DNA of 7,105 nucleotides from Verrucomicrobiota bacterium (lineage in GTDB: Bacteria; Verrucomicrobiota; Verrucomicrobiia; Verrucomicrobiales; Akkermansiaceae): the NCBI GenBank assembly GCA_026397695.1, contig JAPLUJ010000561.1:8551-15655 (forward strand), given 5' to 3'. Below, piece after piece: positions 1 through 6,911 of this stretch. Every line of letters begins with the position of its first letter. Position 1 is the stretch's first letter. Below the pieces are notes generated by a model. That model searched no databases, was not told the origin of the DNA, and saw only the letters and a list, made by a program, of their open reading frames with translations. The position numbers were made by a program, and so were the translations under genes.

Positions 1-711
1 CGGTCGTCGTCGCCTGGCAAGCCGACGGCGGCGGCGCTGCGGGTTGTCCGGCAAGTGGATGAGTTCCTGCGGGAGATGGACATGGTTCGTGAGTCGGCGG
101 GCGGCGGGCGGCGCACGGTGGTGTTCGGTGCCGGCGAGCGGATGATCCGCAGTTATCTGATTCCATGGGCCGCGAGGATTCGGAAGGAAAACCTCAAACT
201 CGTTTTTAAAAATCTGACATCCAGCGCGATCCGGGCGGAACTGTTAGCAAGGCGCCTGGATTTCGGGATCCTGCGGCGCGAGCGCTGTCCTGAGGGCATG
301 GAGCGTGTCGCGCTGAAGCCGATACCGATGTGCCTGCTGCTGCCGGCAAAGCTGGCGAAGGGACGGCGGAAATGTTCGTGGCAGGAGTTGGCAAAAATTC
401 CGCTGGTTCTGTTGGAAGGCGACGGCCGATTCACGCGGTTTCTGCGCGAGCAGGCGTTGGCTGCGGGAGTCGGGTTGGATGTGGCGATGGAATGCAGCAC
501 CTGGACGCAGGTGATCGACGCGATGCGCGTGTGTGGTCTGGGCGGGTTCCTGCCGAAGGATCTGGAAAAACAATTTCCCGCGGGATTCGCGGCCGTGGTG
601 CTGCCGGGATTGGCGGGGTTTGCGGAGGATTTTGTGATCGCGTGGTCCGCTGCGGAGGCGGAAAAACGGCCGGAGATCGGGCGCTTGGTTAAGCGCTTGG
701 GAGGAAAGTAG
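1..711 (+). CDS. LysR-type transcriptional regulator, C-terminal part (5' truncated by window)
   Basis: The frame is open from base 1, so the gene starts upstream; 236 codons and a TAG stop are visible. The first ~25 residues (PTAAALRVVRQVDEFLREMD) resemble the linker helix that follows the winged helix-turn-helix in LysR proteins. From about codon 38 (TVVFGAGERMIRSYLIP) comes an effector-binding domain of the type-2 periplasmic-binding fold: a first beta strand, the 'LLARRLDFGIL' segment that matches the usual 'L..G.lD.ai' motif, and the hinge-like 'CGLGGFLPKDL' near the end. LysR proteins are about 300 aa, so roughly 60-70 N-terminal residues, including the DNA-binding domain, are missing. 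The ligand and target genes cannot be told. The peptidase gene follows on the same strand after 65 bp and could be a target, but LysR targets are more often divergent. A GTG at 55 is not a credible start because the homologous linker continues upstream of it. Confidence 0.75.
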   Translation, partial: RSSSPGKPTAAALRVVRQVDEFLREMDMVRESAGGGRRTVVFGAGERMIRSYLIPWAARIRKENLKLVFKNLTSSAIRAELLARRLDFGILRRERCPEGMERVALKPIPMCLLLPAKLAKGRRKCSWQELAKIPLVLLEGDGRFTRFLREQALAAGVGLDVAMECSTWTQVIDAMRVCGLGGFLPKDLEKQFPAGFAAVVLPGLAGFAEDFVIAWSAAEAEKRPEIGRLVKRLGGK

Positions 712-715
712 GATC

Positions 716-747
716 TTGACAGTGCGCTTGCGCCTGCCTAAGCGCAC
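716..747 (+). promoter_or_regulatory. TTGACA box followed by a perfect 8-bp inverted repeat (possible promoter/operator or weak terminator)
   Basis: TTGACA at 716-721 equals the sigma-70 -35 consensus. It is followed immediately by GTGCGCTT (722-729), a 10-nt spacer and the exact reverse complement AAGCGCAC (740-747). The -10 position at 17-bp spacing would be TAAGCG (739-744), a poor match. The stem starts 11 bases after the regulator stop codon and has no T-run, so it is a poor intrinsic terminator. It could be an operator overlapping the promoter of the peptidase gene, 30 bases upstream of its ATG. The repeat is visible directly; the role is inference. Confidence 0.3.
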
Positions 748-776
748 CGCAGACAACTGATAACCACTCCACCCCC

Positions 777-2867
777 ATGCATCCCTTCCTCGCGCCCGAT
801 TTCCAAGTCCGCTGGTCCACTCTAACACCCGAAGCCATCGAGCCGGACATCCGTCACGCGCTGGATCTATCAAAGCGGGCGATCGAGGATATTTGCGCCC
901 AGAACCCGGCCACCGCCACTTATGACAGCACCTTTCTCGCGCTGGAAAACGCCACCGAGGAACTCGACCGCGGATGGGAGCGCCTGAACCATCTGGACTC
1001 GGTTTGTGACACCCCGGTACAGCGCGAGGCTCTCAACAGGATGCTCCCGGAGGTCACGGATTTTTATTCTTCCATCCCTCTCAACGCCCGCCTGTGGGCC
1101 GTGCTCAAGGCGTTTGGCGAAGGACCGGGCTGTGCGCCTCTCGATTCTATCAGGCAGCGTTTCGTGATGGAAACCCTTGCCGATTTCCGCCAGGCGGGTG
1201 CCGACCTGCCGCCACACGCCAAAGAACGCGTCGCCGCCATCGAGGCGCAGTTGTCCCTGCTCACCAAGCAATACTCCGAACATGTGTTGGACTCGACCAA
1301 CGCGTGGGAGCTGGTTCTAACCGACGCGGCGCAACTCGCCGGGCTTCCCGAGTCCGCCATAGCCGGGGCTGCTGCCAGCGCCCGCGCCAAGGGCATCGCC
1401 ACCGACGGGCAACCGGCATGGCGATTCACCCTCCAGTTCCCGTCGATGTTTCCGGTCATGCAGCACTTGCACGATGACGCTCTGCGCCGCCACGTTTGGG
1501 AAGCCTCCATGCAAGTCGGCGGTTACGGCGCCTATGACAACACGCCGCTCGTCTGGCAGATTCTGGAGCTGCGTCATGAGAAGTCCGTCATTCTTGGCCA
1601 GCGCCATTTCGCGGATCTAACATTGCTGCGGCGCATGGCTAAAACCGGCTCCAGCGCGTTGGATTTCATTGAAAACCTGCATGCCCGCATCCGGCCCGCC
1701 TTCGATGCGGATTACCGCCAGTTGGCCCAATACAAGGCCGCCAAGACCGGCCAACCCGTCGCGGCCCTCGAACCGTGGGAGGTCGCTTACTGGGCCGAAT
1801 GCCAGCGCAAGGAAAACTACGATTTCGATGACGAGGTGGTGCGTCCGTATTTCCCGGTCGATGGCGTGATGTCCGGCATGTTTGAAATCGCGGCCCGCCT
1901 TTTCGGGGTCACTATCCGTCAGTTGGAAACCGTTTGTCTAACACCCGGGTGTTCTCCATCCGCGCGCGAGAACCCGCCCGCCGCCGTCGAAGTCTGGCAT
2001 CCCGAGGTTTCGTGTTACGAAATCCACGACTCGCACACTGCGGCCCATCTCGGATCGTTTTATGCGGATTGGCATCCGCGCGAGTCGAAACGCGGCGGTG
2101 CCTGGATGAACTCGCTCCACACCGGCACCCTTGGCGAGCCGCACCTCGGCCTGATCATCGGCAATATGAGTCCGCCCGTCGATGGCAAACCCGCCCTGCT
2201 CACCCACAGCGAGGTGAAAACCATTTTTCACGAGTTCGGCCACCTGCTTCACGGCATGCTCAGCCAGGTTCCGGTGAAGGCACTATCAGGCACCAACGTG
2301 CCGTGGGATTTCGTCGAGTTGCCCTCCCAGATCATGGAAAACTTCTGTTGGGACCGTCAAGCGCTCGATCTTTTCGCCCGGCATCATGAAACCGGCGCGG
2401 CCATCCCGGAAGTCCTCTTTGCCAAGATGCTCGCCGCGAGAAATTACCTCAGCGCCTCGGGCTTCATGCGCCAGTTGGCATTTGCCAAGCTCGATCTCGA
2501 ACTGCACATCCACCTCGACGCTTGGCTCGGCAAGGATATCGACGCCGTGGAGCGCTCCATTCTCGCCGATTACCGTCCGCCGCTGAAATCCGAATCCCCC
2601 GCGATGTTGCGCCGGTTCAACCACATTTTTGGCAGTCCCACCGGTTATGCCGCCGGTTATTATTCCTACAAGTGGTCCGAAGTGCTGGACGCCGATGCTT
2701 TCAGCCGCTTCCAGAACGAAGGGGTTCTCAACCCGGCAACCGGCCGCTCATTCCGCGAACACATCCTCAGCACAGGTAACTCCGCTCCCGCAGACGAACT
2801 CTTCCGCCGCTTCATGGGCCGCGATCCAGAACCCGAACCGCTCCTCGTCCGCGCCGGCCTCGCCTGA
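777..2867 (+). CDS. M3-family zinc metallopeptidase (oligopeptidase A / thimet oligopeptidase-like)
   Basis: This 696-aa protein hydrolyses short peptides in the cytoplasm; no signal peptide is present. Family M3 enzymes degrade signal-peptide remnants and proteasome/protease products. The zinc site is complete: HEFGH at residues 485-489 (His485, catalytic Glu486, His489), and Glu514 in 'FVELPSQIMENF', 25 residues after the second His as in thimet oligopeptidase. Substrate-site residues lie in the C-terminal 'GYAAGYYSYKWSEV' stretch (Tyr624, Tyr628, Tyr631), with His616 upstream. The N-terminal helical half (to about residue 450) and the total length are normal for the family. The ATG at 777 is chosen because 'MHPFLAPDFQVRW' is the usual M3A beginning; no Shine-Dalgarno sequence is visible. 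The loop between His616 and Tyr624 is longer than in the E. coli enzyme (see findings). The symbol prlC/opdA is withheld because the subgroup is not certain. Confidence 0.95.
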   Translation: MHPFLAPDFQVRWSTLTPEAIEPDIRHALDLSKRAIEDICAQNPATATYDSTFLALENATEELDRGWERLNHLDSVCDTPVQREALNRMLPEVTDFYSSIPLNARLWAVLKAFGEGPGCAPLDSIRQRFVMETLADFRQAGADLPPHAKERVAAIEAQLSLLTKQYSEHVLDSTNAWELVLTDAAQLAGLPESAIAGAAASARAKGIATDGQPAWRFTLQFPSMFPVMQHLHDDALRRHVWEASMQVGGYGAYDNTPLVWQILELRHEKSVILGQRHFADLTLLRRMAKTGSSALDFIENLHARIRPAFDADYRQLAQYKAAKTGQPVAALEPWEVAYWAECQRKENYDFDDEVVRPYFPVDGVMSGMFEIAARLFGVTIRQLETVCLTPGCSPSARENPPAAVEVWHPEVSCYEIHDSHTAAHLGSFYADWHPRESKRGGAWMNSLHTGTLGEPHLGLIIGNMSPPVDGKPALLTHSEVKTIFHEFGHLLHGMLSQVPVKALSGTNVPWDFVELPSQIMENFCWDRQALDLFARHHETGAAIPEVLFAKMLAARNYLSASGFMRQLAFAKLDLELHIHLDAWLGKDIDAVERSILADYRPPLKSESPAMLRRFNHIFGSPTGYAAGYYSYKWSEVLDADAFSRFQNEGVLNPATGRSFREHILSTGNSAPADELFRRFMGRDPEPEPLLVRAGLA

Positions 2868-2881
2868 GCTTATGCGGCACC

Positions 2882-3073
2882 CTACCTGCGGTATTGGTTT
2901 TGCGGCATCATGCCGAACTGTCCTTGCCCTTGTCCGGCAACCGGAGTGTTCCAAGGGATTTGGCTCGTTTCGGTTACCGGCCCTACCGGTTTTTTCTCGG
3001 GTTGTCGGACACATGAGGAAAATCCGAAACCTATTACCAAGGCGGCAAGCAGCAGCGAAATATGACGCTTCAT
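2882..3073 (-). CDS. small predicted lipoprotein, 63 aa
   Basis: The ATG at 3073 gives 'MKRHISLLLAALVIGFGFSSC', a classic lipoprotein signal: basic N-terminus, hydrophobic core of about 14 residues, then the lipobox-like FSSC with Cys21 as the lipidated residue. The mature part is only 43 residues. It is Pro/Gln/Gly-rich, with 'SQIPWNTPVAGQGQGQFG' followed by a Met/Gln/Arg-rich end, and has no catalytic motif. An earlier in-frame ATG at 3103 would add ten residues before the signal peptide and is less likely. It lies 73 bp downstream of the 270-aa coiled-coil gene on the same strand and may be its distal operon partner. Its stop is 14 bp from the stop of the convergent peptidase gene. I recall similar tiny lipoproteins in Verrucomicrobiaceae but cannot verify this. 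Function is unknown. Confidence 0.7.
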   Translation of the reverse strand: MKRHISLLLAALVIGFGFSSCVRQPEKKPVGPVTETSQIPWNTPVAGQGQGQFGMMPQNQYRR

Positions 3074-3146
3074 GGGCCAACCATAAACCAAGCCCCGTAG
3101 CATGCAAGCCCGCAGTGCTTGGAAGGATAATTTTCCTGTCGGCGCG

Positions 3147-3959
3147 TCAGTTCGCGTTGGGCTTCATGAGCATCACGCGGTCGCCCGGTTGAATGCGCAC
3201 GCCGGCGGCGAGACTGGAAAAATCAATGTCGGCAATCGTTTGGGTGGGTTCGATTTTAGACGGGCGGACGCGTCCGATCATCCGGCCGTCGCGCTTGACT
3301 ATCAAGGTGGTTTGCGGCGTGAACCCGGAGTTCGAACCGGCACCGATAATCAGGTAACCCCAATCCTGATCCACGGCGGTGATTGCAGCTTCCACGGAAT
3401 TCTGCGCGATGCGCGAATTGCGTGCGACATCCTTTTTCACAAGGCGATCCACCTCCGCACGGTTTTTCTCGAGAAGTTTTTCCGCAGCCCCAACAAGAGT
3501 GGTCAATTCCTCCATCTTTAACACCCGGGCTTTCTTGTCGTCTTCAATTTGCTGGATCTTTTCGGGCAGGGTTTCGAGGGTCACCCCCCCGCCAAGATCC
3601 TCGAGGATCTTATTGACTTCCTTGAGGGTCTTGTCCAGTTCTGCGAATTCCGCGTCCTGAGCTTTCAGGGTGGTGTCAAGTGCGGCCACATCGCGTTCCA
3701 TGTTCGCTCCCGCAGCCTTGAGCGAGGCGATGCTTTGGGTCACTTCCGTACGTTTCTGTTGGGATTCGGCCAGCGTCGCCCTTTCTTTCCCAAGTTTGGT
3801 TTGTTCCGCGTCGGCGTTCGCGGAAACATCGCTGTTGGTGGCGATGGTCGTGCGGCGTTCTTTCTGCAATGCCTCGAACTTCACCGCATGCTTGTGGGTG
3901 AAAAATGCGGCACCGCCAGCGGCGAGAATGACAACACTGTAAAGAATAACTTTTTTCAT
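3147..3959 (-). CDS. membrane-anchored coiled-coil protein with C-terminal beta domain, 270 aa
   Basis: The family is not recognised. Starting from the ATG at 3959 the protein has a basic start (MKK), one hydrophobic helix (about residues 4-20), then a Lys/Glu/Ala/Gln-rich coiled coil of about 160 residues (about 25-185) interrupted near 'EDLGGGVTLETLPEK' (120-134). A compact C-terminal domain (about 187-266) carries 'DWGYLIIGAGSNSGF' and 'IQPGDRVML'. The G...G...V.R.G...GDRV pattern resembles the small beta-barrel modules of FlgT-C-type envelope proteins; this is an inference. The basic N-terminus predicts N-in topology, with coil and domain outside the inner membrane. The start is chosen because the longer frame would use a TTG at 3995 with the signal anchor 12 residues in; a weak GGA lies upstream of the ATG. 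The gene begins 36 bp after the stop of the 344-aa paralogue, indicating co-transcription. Confidence 0.8.
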   Translation of the reverse strand: MKKVILYSVVILAAGGAAFFTHKHAVKFEALQKERRTTIATNSDVSANADAEQTKLGKERATLAESQQKRTEVTQSIASLKAAGANMERDVAALDTTLKAQDAEFAELDKTLKEVNKILEDLGGGVTLETLPEKIQQIEDDKKARVLKMEELTTLVGAAEKLLEKNRAEVDRLVKKDVARNSRIAQNSVEAAITAVDQDWGYLIIGAGSNSGFTPQTTLIVKRDGRMIGRVRPSKIEPTQTIADIDFSSLAAGVRIQPGDRVMLMKPNAN

Positions 3960-3995
3960 GGGGATTCCGTGCAAAGGATTTTGGAAATTAATCAA

Positions 3996-5030
3996 TCACT
4001 TGATCTCGGCGGCGGGTGGGGTGGCGGCGGCATCCGGCGTGGCAGCGGGCGGGGTGGCACCGGCATCCGGCGTGGCACCGGCATCCGGTTTTGCGGCGGG
4101 TTCGGCAGCTGGCAGTTCCTCTGCCGGTTTGGGTGCAACGACCGGCTTGGGTGCTGCGGCGGGTTTGGGCGCGATGACGGGTTTGGCTATAACCGCTGGA
4201 ATGACCCGGTCGCCGACCATCAAGGTGACGTCTTTTGCAACGGAATCCGGGATGATGCTGGCGGACGCCGAGTTGCTTTCAACCGCAGACACGAGCAGTT
4301 TGGCGATGGTCACACCGCCACGCACCACATCAAGTGTGGAATTGCTGACCACCCCACCGTGGTTGCCACATGCAAGGGTGACGAACCCCCATGTCGGATA
4401 AATCGAACGAATCCGGGTGTTGAGTGTCGGCAGCGATTGGCCGCTGCTGATGATCTCGAACTTCTTCTTCATCGAATTGGCATGCGCTTCAGTCTGATTG
4501 TTCAGTGCGGTCAGAGTGGCGAGTTTGTCCGCAGTCGTGCTGATCGACTGGGCGAGTTCCTCGAGTTCGGCTTTGGTCGTACGCATTTTGGCCGCCAACT
4601 CCTTGATGTCACCGACGCGCGCGGTCTTTTCGCGGATTTCGTCGAGCTTGCTCTTGTTAGCAGCGGTTTTCGCCGTCTTGTCGGCAACCTGCTGCGTCAA
4701 ATCGTCATTGGTTTTCTTCTGGGCTCCTTCGATGGCCCAGAGTTTAACAACTTCTTCATCGACTCCGGTGCGCTCCTCGAAGGTCGCGGCATAGTTGGCC
4801 TTGGCGAGCGCCAAACGGCCTTCAGTATAGCCCAGCTTGGCTTTTTCGTTTTTTTCCTCCACTCTCGGCTTGGCAGGGTCGGCCTTGCGCCCGCGTTCAA
4901 ACGCAGCGGCCCGGTCGTTTTCATTTCCGGTGTTGGAGATCTCGGTTTCGTAGCGGGCTTTGTTCTGGTAAGCAACAAAACCCGCGAGAGCGAGCACAAT
5001 GGCAGTAAGGATTCCGAAGACGTTGGCCAT
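3996..5030 (-). CDS. membrane-anchored coiled-coil protein with C-terminal beta domain and Pro/Ala-rich tail, 344 aa
   Basis: The family is not recognised. The ATG at 5030 gives one membrane helix almost at the N-terminus (about residues 3-21, 'VFGILTAIVLALAGFVAY'), a charged Lys/Glu/Ala region, and a predicted coiled coil (about 55-195, densest at 105-195). A C-terminal domain (about 205-280) carries 'TWGFVTLACGNHGG' and 'VGDRVIPAV'. It is followed by a low-complexity tail (281-344): first Pro-Lys repeats ('APKPAAAPKPVVAPKP'), then PDAGAT-type repeats. The C-terminal domain is a diverged copy of that in the downstream gene. The tail is of the kind that spans cell-wall material, as in TonB or LysM-linked proteins, but nothing proves this. 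The start is chosen because the membrane helix follows directly; an extended frame to an ATG at 5108 adds 26 residues of non-protein-like sequence that cover the promoter region. No Shine-Dalgarno sequence is visible. It is probably the first gene of the minus-strand operon. Confidence 0.8.
   Translation of the reverse strand: MANVFGILTAIVLALAGFVAYQNKARYETEISNTGNENDRAAAFERGRKADPAKPRVEEKNEKAKLGYTEGRLALAKANYAATFEERTGVDEEVVKLWAIEGAQKKTNDDLTQQVADKTAKTAANKSKLDEIREKTARVGDIKELAAKMRTTKAELEELAQSISTTADKLATLTALNNQTEAHANSMKKKFEIISSGQSLPTLNTRIRSIYPTWGFVTLACGNHGGVVSNSTLDVVRGGVTIAKLLVSAVESNSASASIIPDSVAKDVTLMVGDRVIPAVIAKPVIAPKPAAAPKPVVAPKPAEELPAAEPAAKPDAGATPDAGATPPAATPDAAATPPAAEIK
4056..4091. repeat. two tandem 18-bp units inside the Pro/Ala-rich tail coding region
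   Basis: GGCACCGGCATCCGGCGT (4056-4073) is followed directly by GGCACCGGCATCCGG plus TTT (4074-4091). On the coding (minus) strand the units give the PDAGAT repeats at residues 315-326 of the 344-aa protein. Degenerate relatives of the unit continue toward 4021. In-frame 18-bp units allow the tail length to vary without loss of frame. Confidence 0.85.
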
Positions 5031-5085
5031 AGGGGTGATATTGTGAAACTTTGAATTCCGTGCGCGAACACTAGGAACTTCGCAC

Positions 5086-5098
5086 CCATTGGCAATGG
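5086..5098. promoter_or_regulatory. 13-bp palindrome in the divergent intergenic region, overlapping candidate -35 boxes on both strands
   Basis: CCATTG-G-CAATGG is a perfect 6+1+6 palindrome. It lies 55 bp upstream of the coiled-coil operon ATG (5030, minus) and 76 bp upstream of the exporter ATG (5175, plus). It contains TTGGCA (5089-5094, plus) and TTGCCA (5090-5095, minus), each five of six bases of the -35 consensus. Recognisable -10 boxes are weak on both sides: TAGTGT on the minus strand at 16-bp spacing matches only three of six bases, and there is no good one on the plus strand. It may be an operator or shared promoter element for the divergent genes. The rest of the 144-bp gap shows no clear feature. 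Confidence 0.35.
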
Positions 5099-5174
5099 AA
5101 AAATTCACGCGTTTTCAAACTTGTTGGGCTTGGCTTTACAAAGCATCCACAAAAAGCCATCGCTGGTGGGTCCC

Positions 5175-6911
5175 ATGAAGTCGATTCTCCGCGTTTTTTC
5201 GTACCTGCGTCACTATCCCTGGCTGGCGGTCGCTCAGCTTTTCTGCGCCGTGGGGATGACTCTGGCGGTTTTCGTGTTCCCAAATGCAACCGGCCATGTG
5301 ATTGACAAAATCATTCCCGACCCCAGCCGACACGCTGAATTTATTTTTTGGATTGGCATCGCCCTGCTCGGGTTTTTGACCAAGGACGGCCTGAATATGC
5401 TGCGGATTTTCATCAACAACGCATTCGAGCAAAAGGTGATCTTTGATATCCGCTCGGATCTTTACGCGAAAATCCAACGTCTGCCGCTCCGCTGGTTCGA
5501 TACCCGCCGCACCGGCGATATCATGACCCGGGTGGTCGAAGACGTGACCAACATGGAGCGCGTCCTGATCGATGGCGTCGAGCAAGGTCTGGTCGCGGCG
5601 CTCCAAGTCCTCGGAATCGGGATCTATCTGTTTTTCCTGAATCCAACGGTGGCGGCCTGGGCAACTCTGCCGGTGCCGTTCCTGGCGCTGAGTGCGTGGA
5701 TTTATTCGACCCGCGGGCGTGACCGCTACCGCAACCAGCGTGACGCGGCGTCCGACCTCAACGCCCTGCTGCACGACAACATTTCCGGCGTGCGCCAGAT
5801 CAAGGCGTATGCCGCGGAAACGGCCGAACATGCACGCTTCAACCGTTTTTCCGACCGCTTGCGGCGGACAACATTGCGCATGATGAAATGGTGGGCGGTG
5901 TATTCGCCCGGCATGTCGTTCCTGCGCATGACGGGTTACGTGCTGGTGCTCGCCTTCGGCGGCGCGGCGGTGATGCACGGCGCTCTAACAATCGGCGACT
6001 TCACGAAATTCCTGCTGTTCCTCGCGCTGTTTTACGAGCCGATCGACCGCTTGAACTCGCTCAACCAAATGCTTCTATCAGGCCGCGCTGCGGCAGACCG
6101 GGTGTTCGAGATTCTCGATGCCACGAACGAACCCAACGCCACCGAAGGCGTGTTGTTGCCGGATAAAATCGCCGGCCATGTGCGCTTCGACCGGGTGAGC
6201 TTCGCTTATCAGGAACAACCGACCCTGCATGCGGTCACCCTCGACGCGCCGCCCGGCCAAACCATCGCGCTGGTGGGCTCGACGGGCGCGGGAAAAACCA
6301 CGGTGCTCTCACTGTTGGCGCGGTTTTATGAAGCCACCTCCGGGACCATTAGTATCGATGGCATTCCGATTCATACACTGGCGAAATCCTCGCTGCGCGA
6401 GCGCCTCGCCTACGTCACCCAGGAGCCGTTCCTGTTCAATGGAACCGTTAGGGAAAACCTGCTGCTCTCCAAGCGCGACGCCACCGACAGCGACCTGTGG
6501 CATGCCCTAACAACCGCCCACGCGGAGTGTTTCGTACGCGAGCTACCCGAGCAACTCGACACCAATGTCGGCGAGCGCGGCGTGAAGCTTTCCGGTGGCG
6601 AGAAACAACGGCTTTCGATCGCCCGGGCCTTGCTCAAGAACGCGCCGTTGCTGTTGCTCGACGAGGCGACCGCCTCGGTGGATTCCGAGACTGAACGCCA
6701 GATTCAGGAAGCTTTGGACCGCCTGATGAAAAACCGCACGGCCTTTGTGATCGCCCACCGGCTTTCCACCATCCAAAACGCGGATCGCATCTATGTGTTG
6801 GAGAAAGGTGCGGTCATCGAACAAGGCACCCACGCCACCTTGCTCGCCCAAGGCGGAAAATACGCCGAACTCTGCCGGAAATCGTTCCTCGCCACCGAGC
6901 AGACACTCTGA
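5175..6911 (+). CDS. ABC exporter half-transporter (permease-ATPase fusion, MsbA/type IV ABC exporter fold)
   Basis: This 578-aa protein fuses an N-terminal six-helix membrane domain (helices about 15-36, 55-75, two between 130 and 175, two between 243 and 295) to a C-terminal nucleotide-binding domain (about 335-570). All ATPase motifs are intact: Walker A GSTGAGKT (368-375, Lys374), Q-loop Gln416 in 'YVTQEPF', the exporter-specific X-loop 'TNVGERG', signature LSGGE (472-476), Walker B 'LLLLDE' (Asp496, catalytic Glu497), D-loop 'SVDS' and H-loop His528 in 'IAHRLST'. It should work as a homodimer, or as a heterodimer with a half-transporter elsewhere, in the inner membrane; the substrate (lipid, drug or peptide) cannot be told. 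The ATG at 5175 is chosen because GGTGGG (5165-5170) precedes it by 4 bp and 'MKSILRVFSYLRHY' is a typical start; a TTG at 5121 is in frame but has no support. The gene diverges from the coiled-coil operon. Confidence 0.95.
   Translation: MKSILRVFSYLRHYPWLAVAQLFCAVGMTLAVFVFPNATGHVIDKIIPDPSRHAEFIFWIGIALLGFLTKDGLNMLRIFINNAFEQKVIFDIRSDLYAKIQRLPLRWFDTRRTGDIMTRVVEDVTNMERVLIDGVEQGLVAALQVLGIGIYLFFLNPTVAAWATLPVPFLALSAWIYSTRGRDRYRNQRDAASDLNALLHDNISGVRQIKAYAAETAEHARFNRFSDRLRRTTLRMMKWWAVYSPGMSFLRMTGYVLVLAFGGAAVMHGALTIGDFTKFLLFLALFYEPIDRLNSLNQMLLSGRAAADRVFEILDATNEPNATEGVLLPDKIAGHVRFDRVSFAYQEQPTLHAVTLDAPPGQTIALVGSTGAGKTTVLSLLARFYEATSGTISIDGIPIHTLAKSSLRERLAYVTQEPFLFNGTVRENLLLSKRDATDSDLWHALTTAHAECFVRELPEQLDTNVGERGVKLSGGEKQRLSIARALLKNAPLLLLDEATASVDSETERQIQEALDRLMKNRTAFVIAHRLSTIQNADRIYVLEKGAVIEQGTHATLLAQGGKYAELCRKSFLATEQTL

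Noticed and set aside
55..57. GTG as the start of a complete 218-aa regulator gene
   Set aside because: The frame stays open to base 1 and the upstream codons match the LysR linker region, so the gene is truncated by the window rather than starting here.
244..873. Minus-strand open frame of 209 codons across the regulator and the peptidase start
   Set aside because: The translation is Arg/Gln-rich and low in structure, and it is antisense to two supported genes.
3105..3121. CAAGC-N7-GCTTG hairpin between the 270-aa gene and the lipoprotein gene as a terminator
   Set aside because: The stem has only 5 bp and no T-run follows in the direction of transcription; such a match is expected by chance.
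3549..5054. Long open frame of 501 codons on the plus strand across both coiled-coil genes
   Set aside because: It is antisense to two genes with clear membrane-helix and coiled-coil structure, runs through their intergenic gap, and its translation is Gly/Arg/Phe-rich without recognisable motifs. It is a by-product of stop-poor complementary codons in a GC-rich genome.
5031..5108. N-terminal extension of the 344-aa protein to the ATG at 5108
   Set aside because: The added 26 residues precede the membrane helix, resemble no signal and overlap the palindrome and the promoter region. The ATG at 5030 places the helix at the N-terminus.
5121..5174. TTG start giving an 18-residue longer ABC exporter
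   Set aside because: It is a rare start codon without a ribosome-binding site, whereas the ATG at 5175 has GGTGGG 4 bp upstream and a typical exporter N-terminus.
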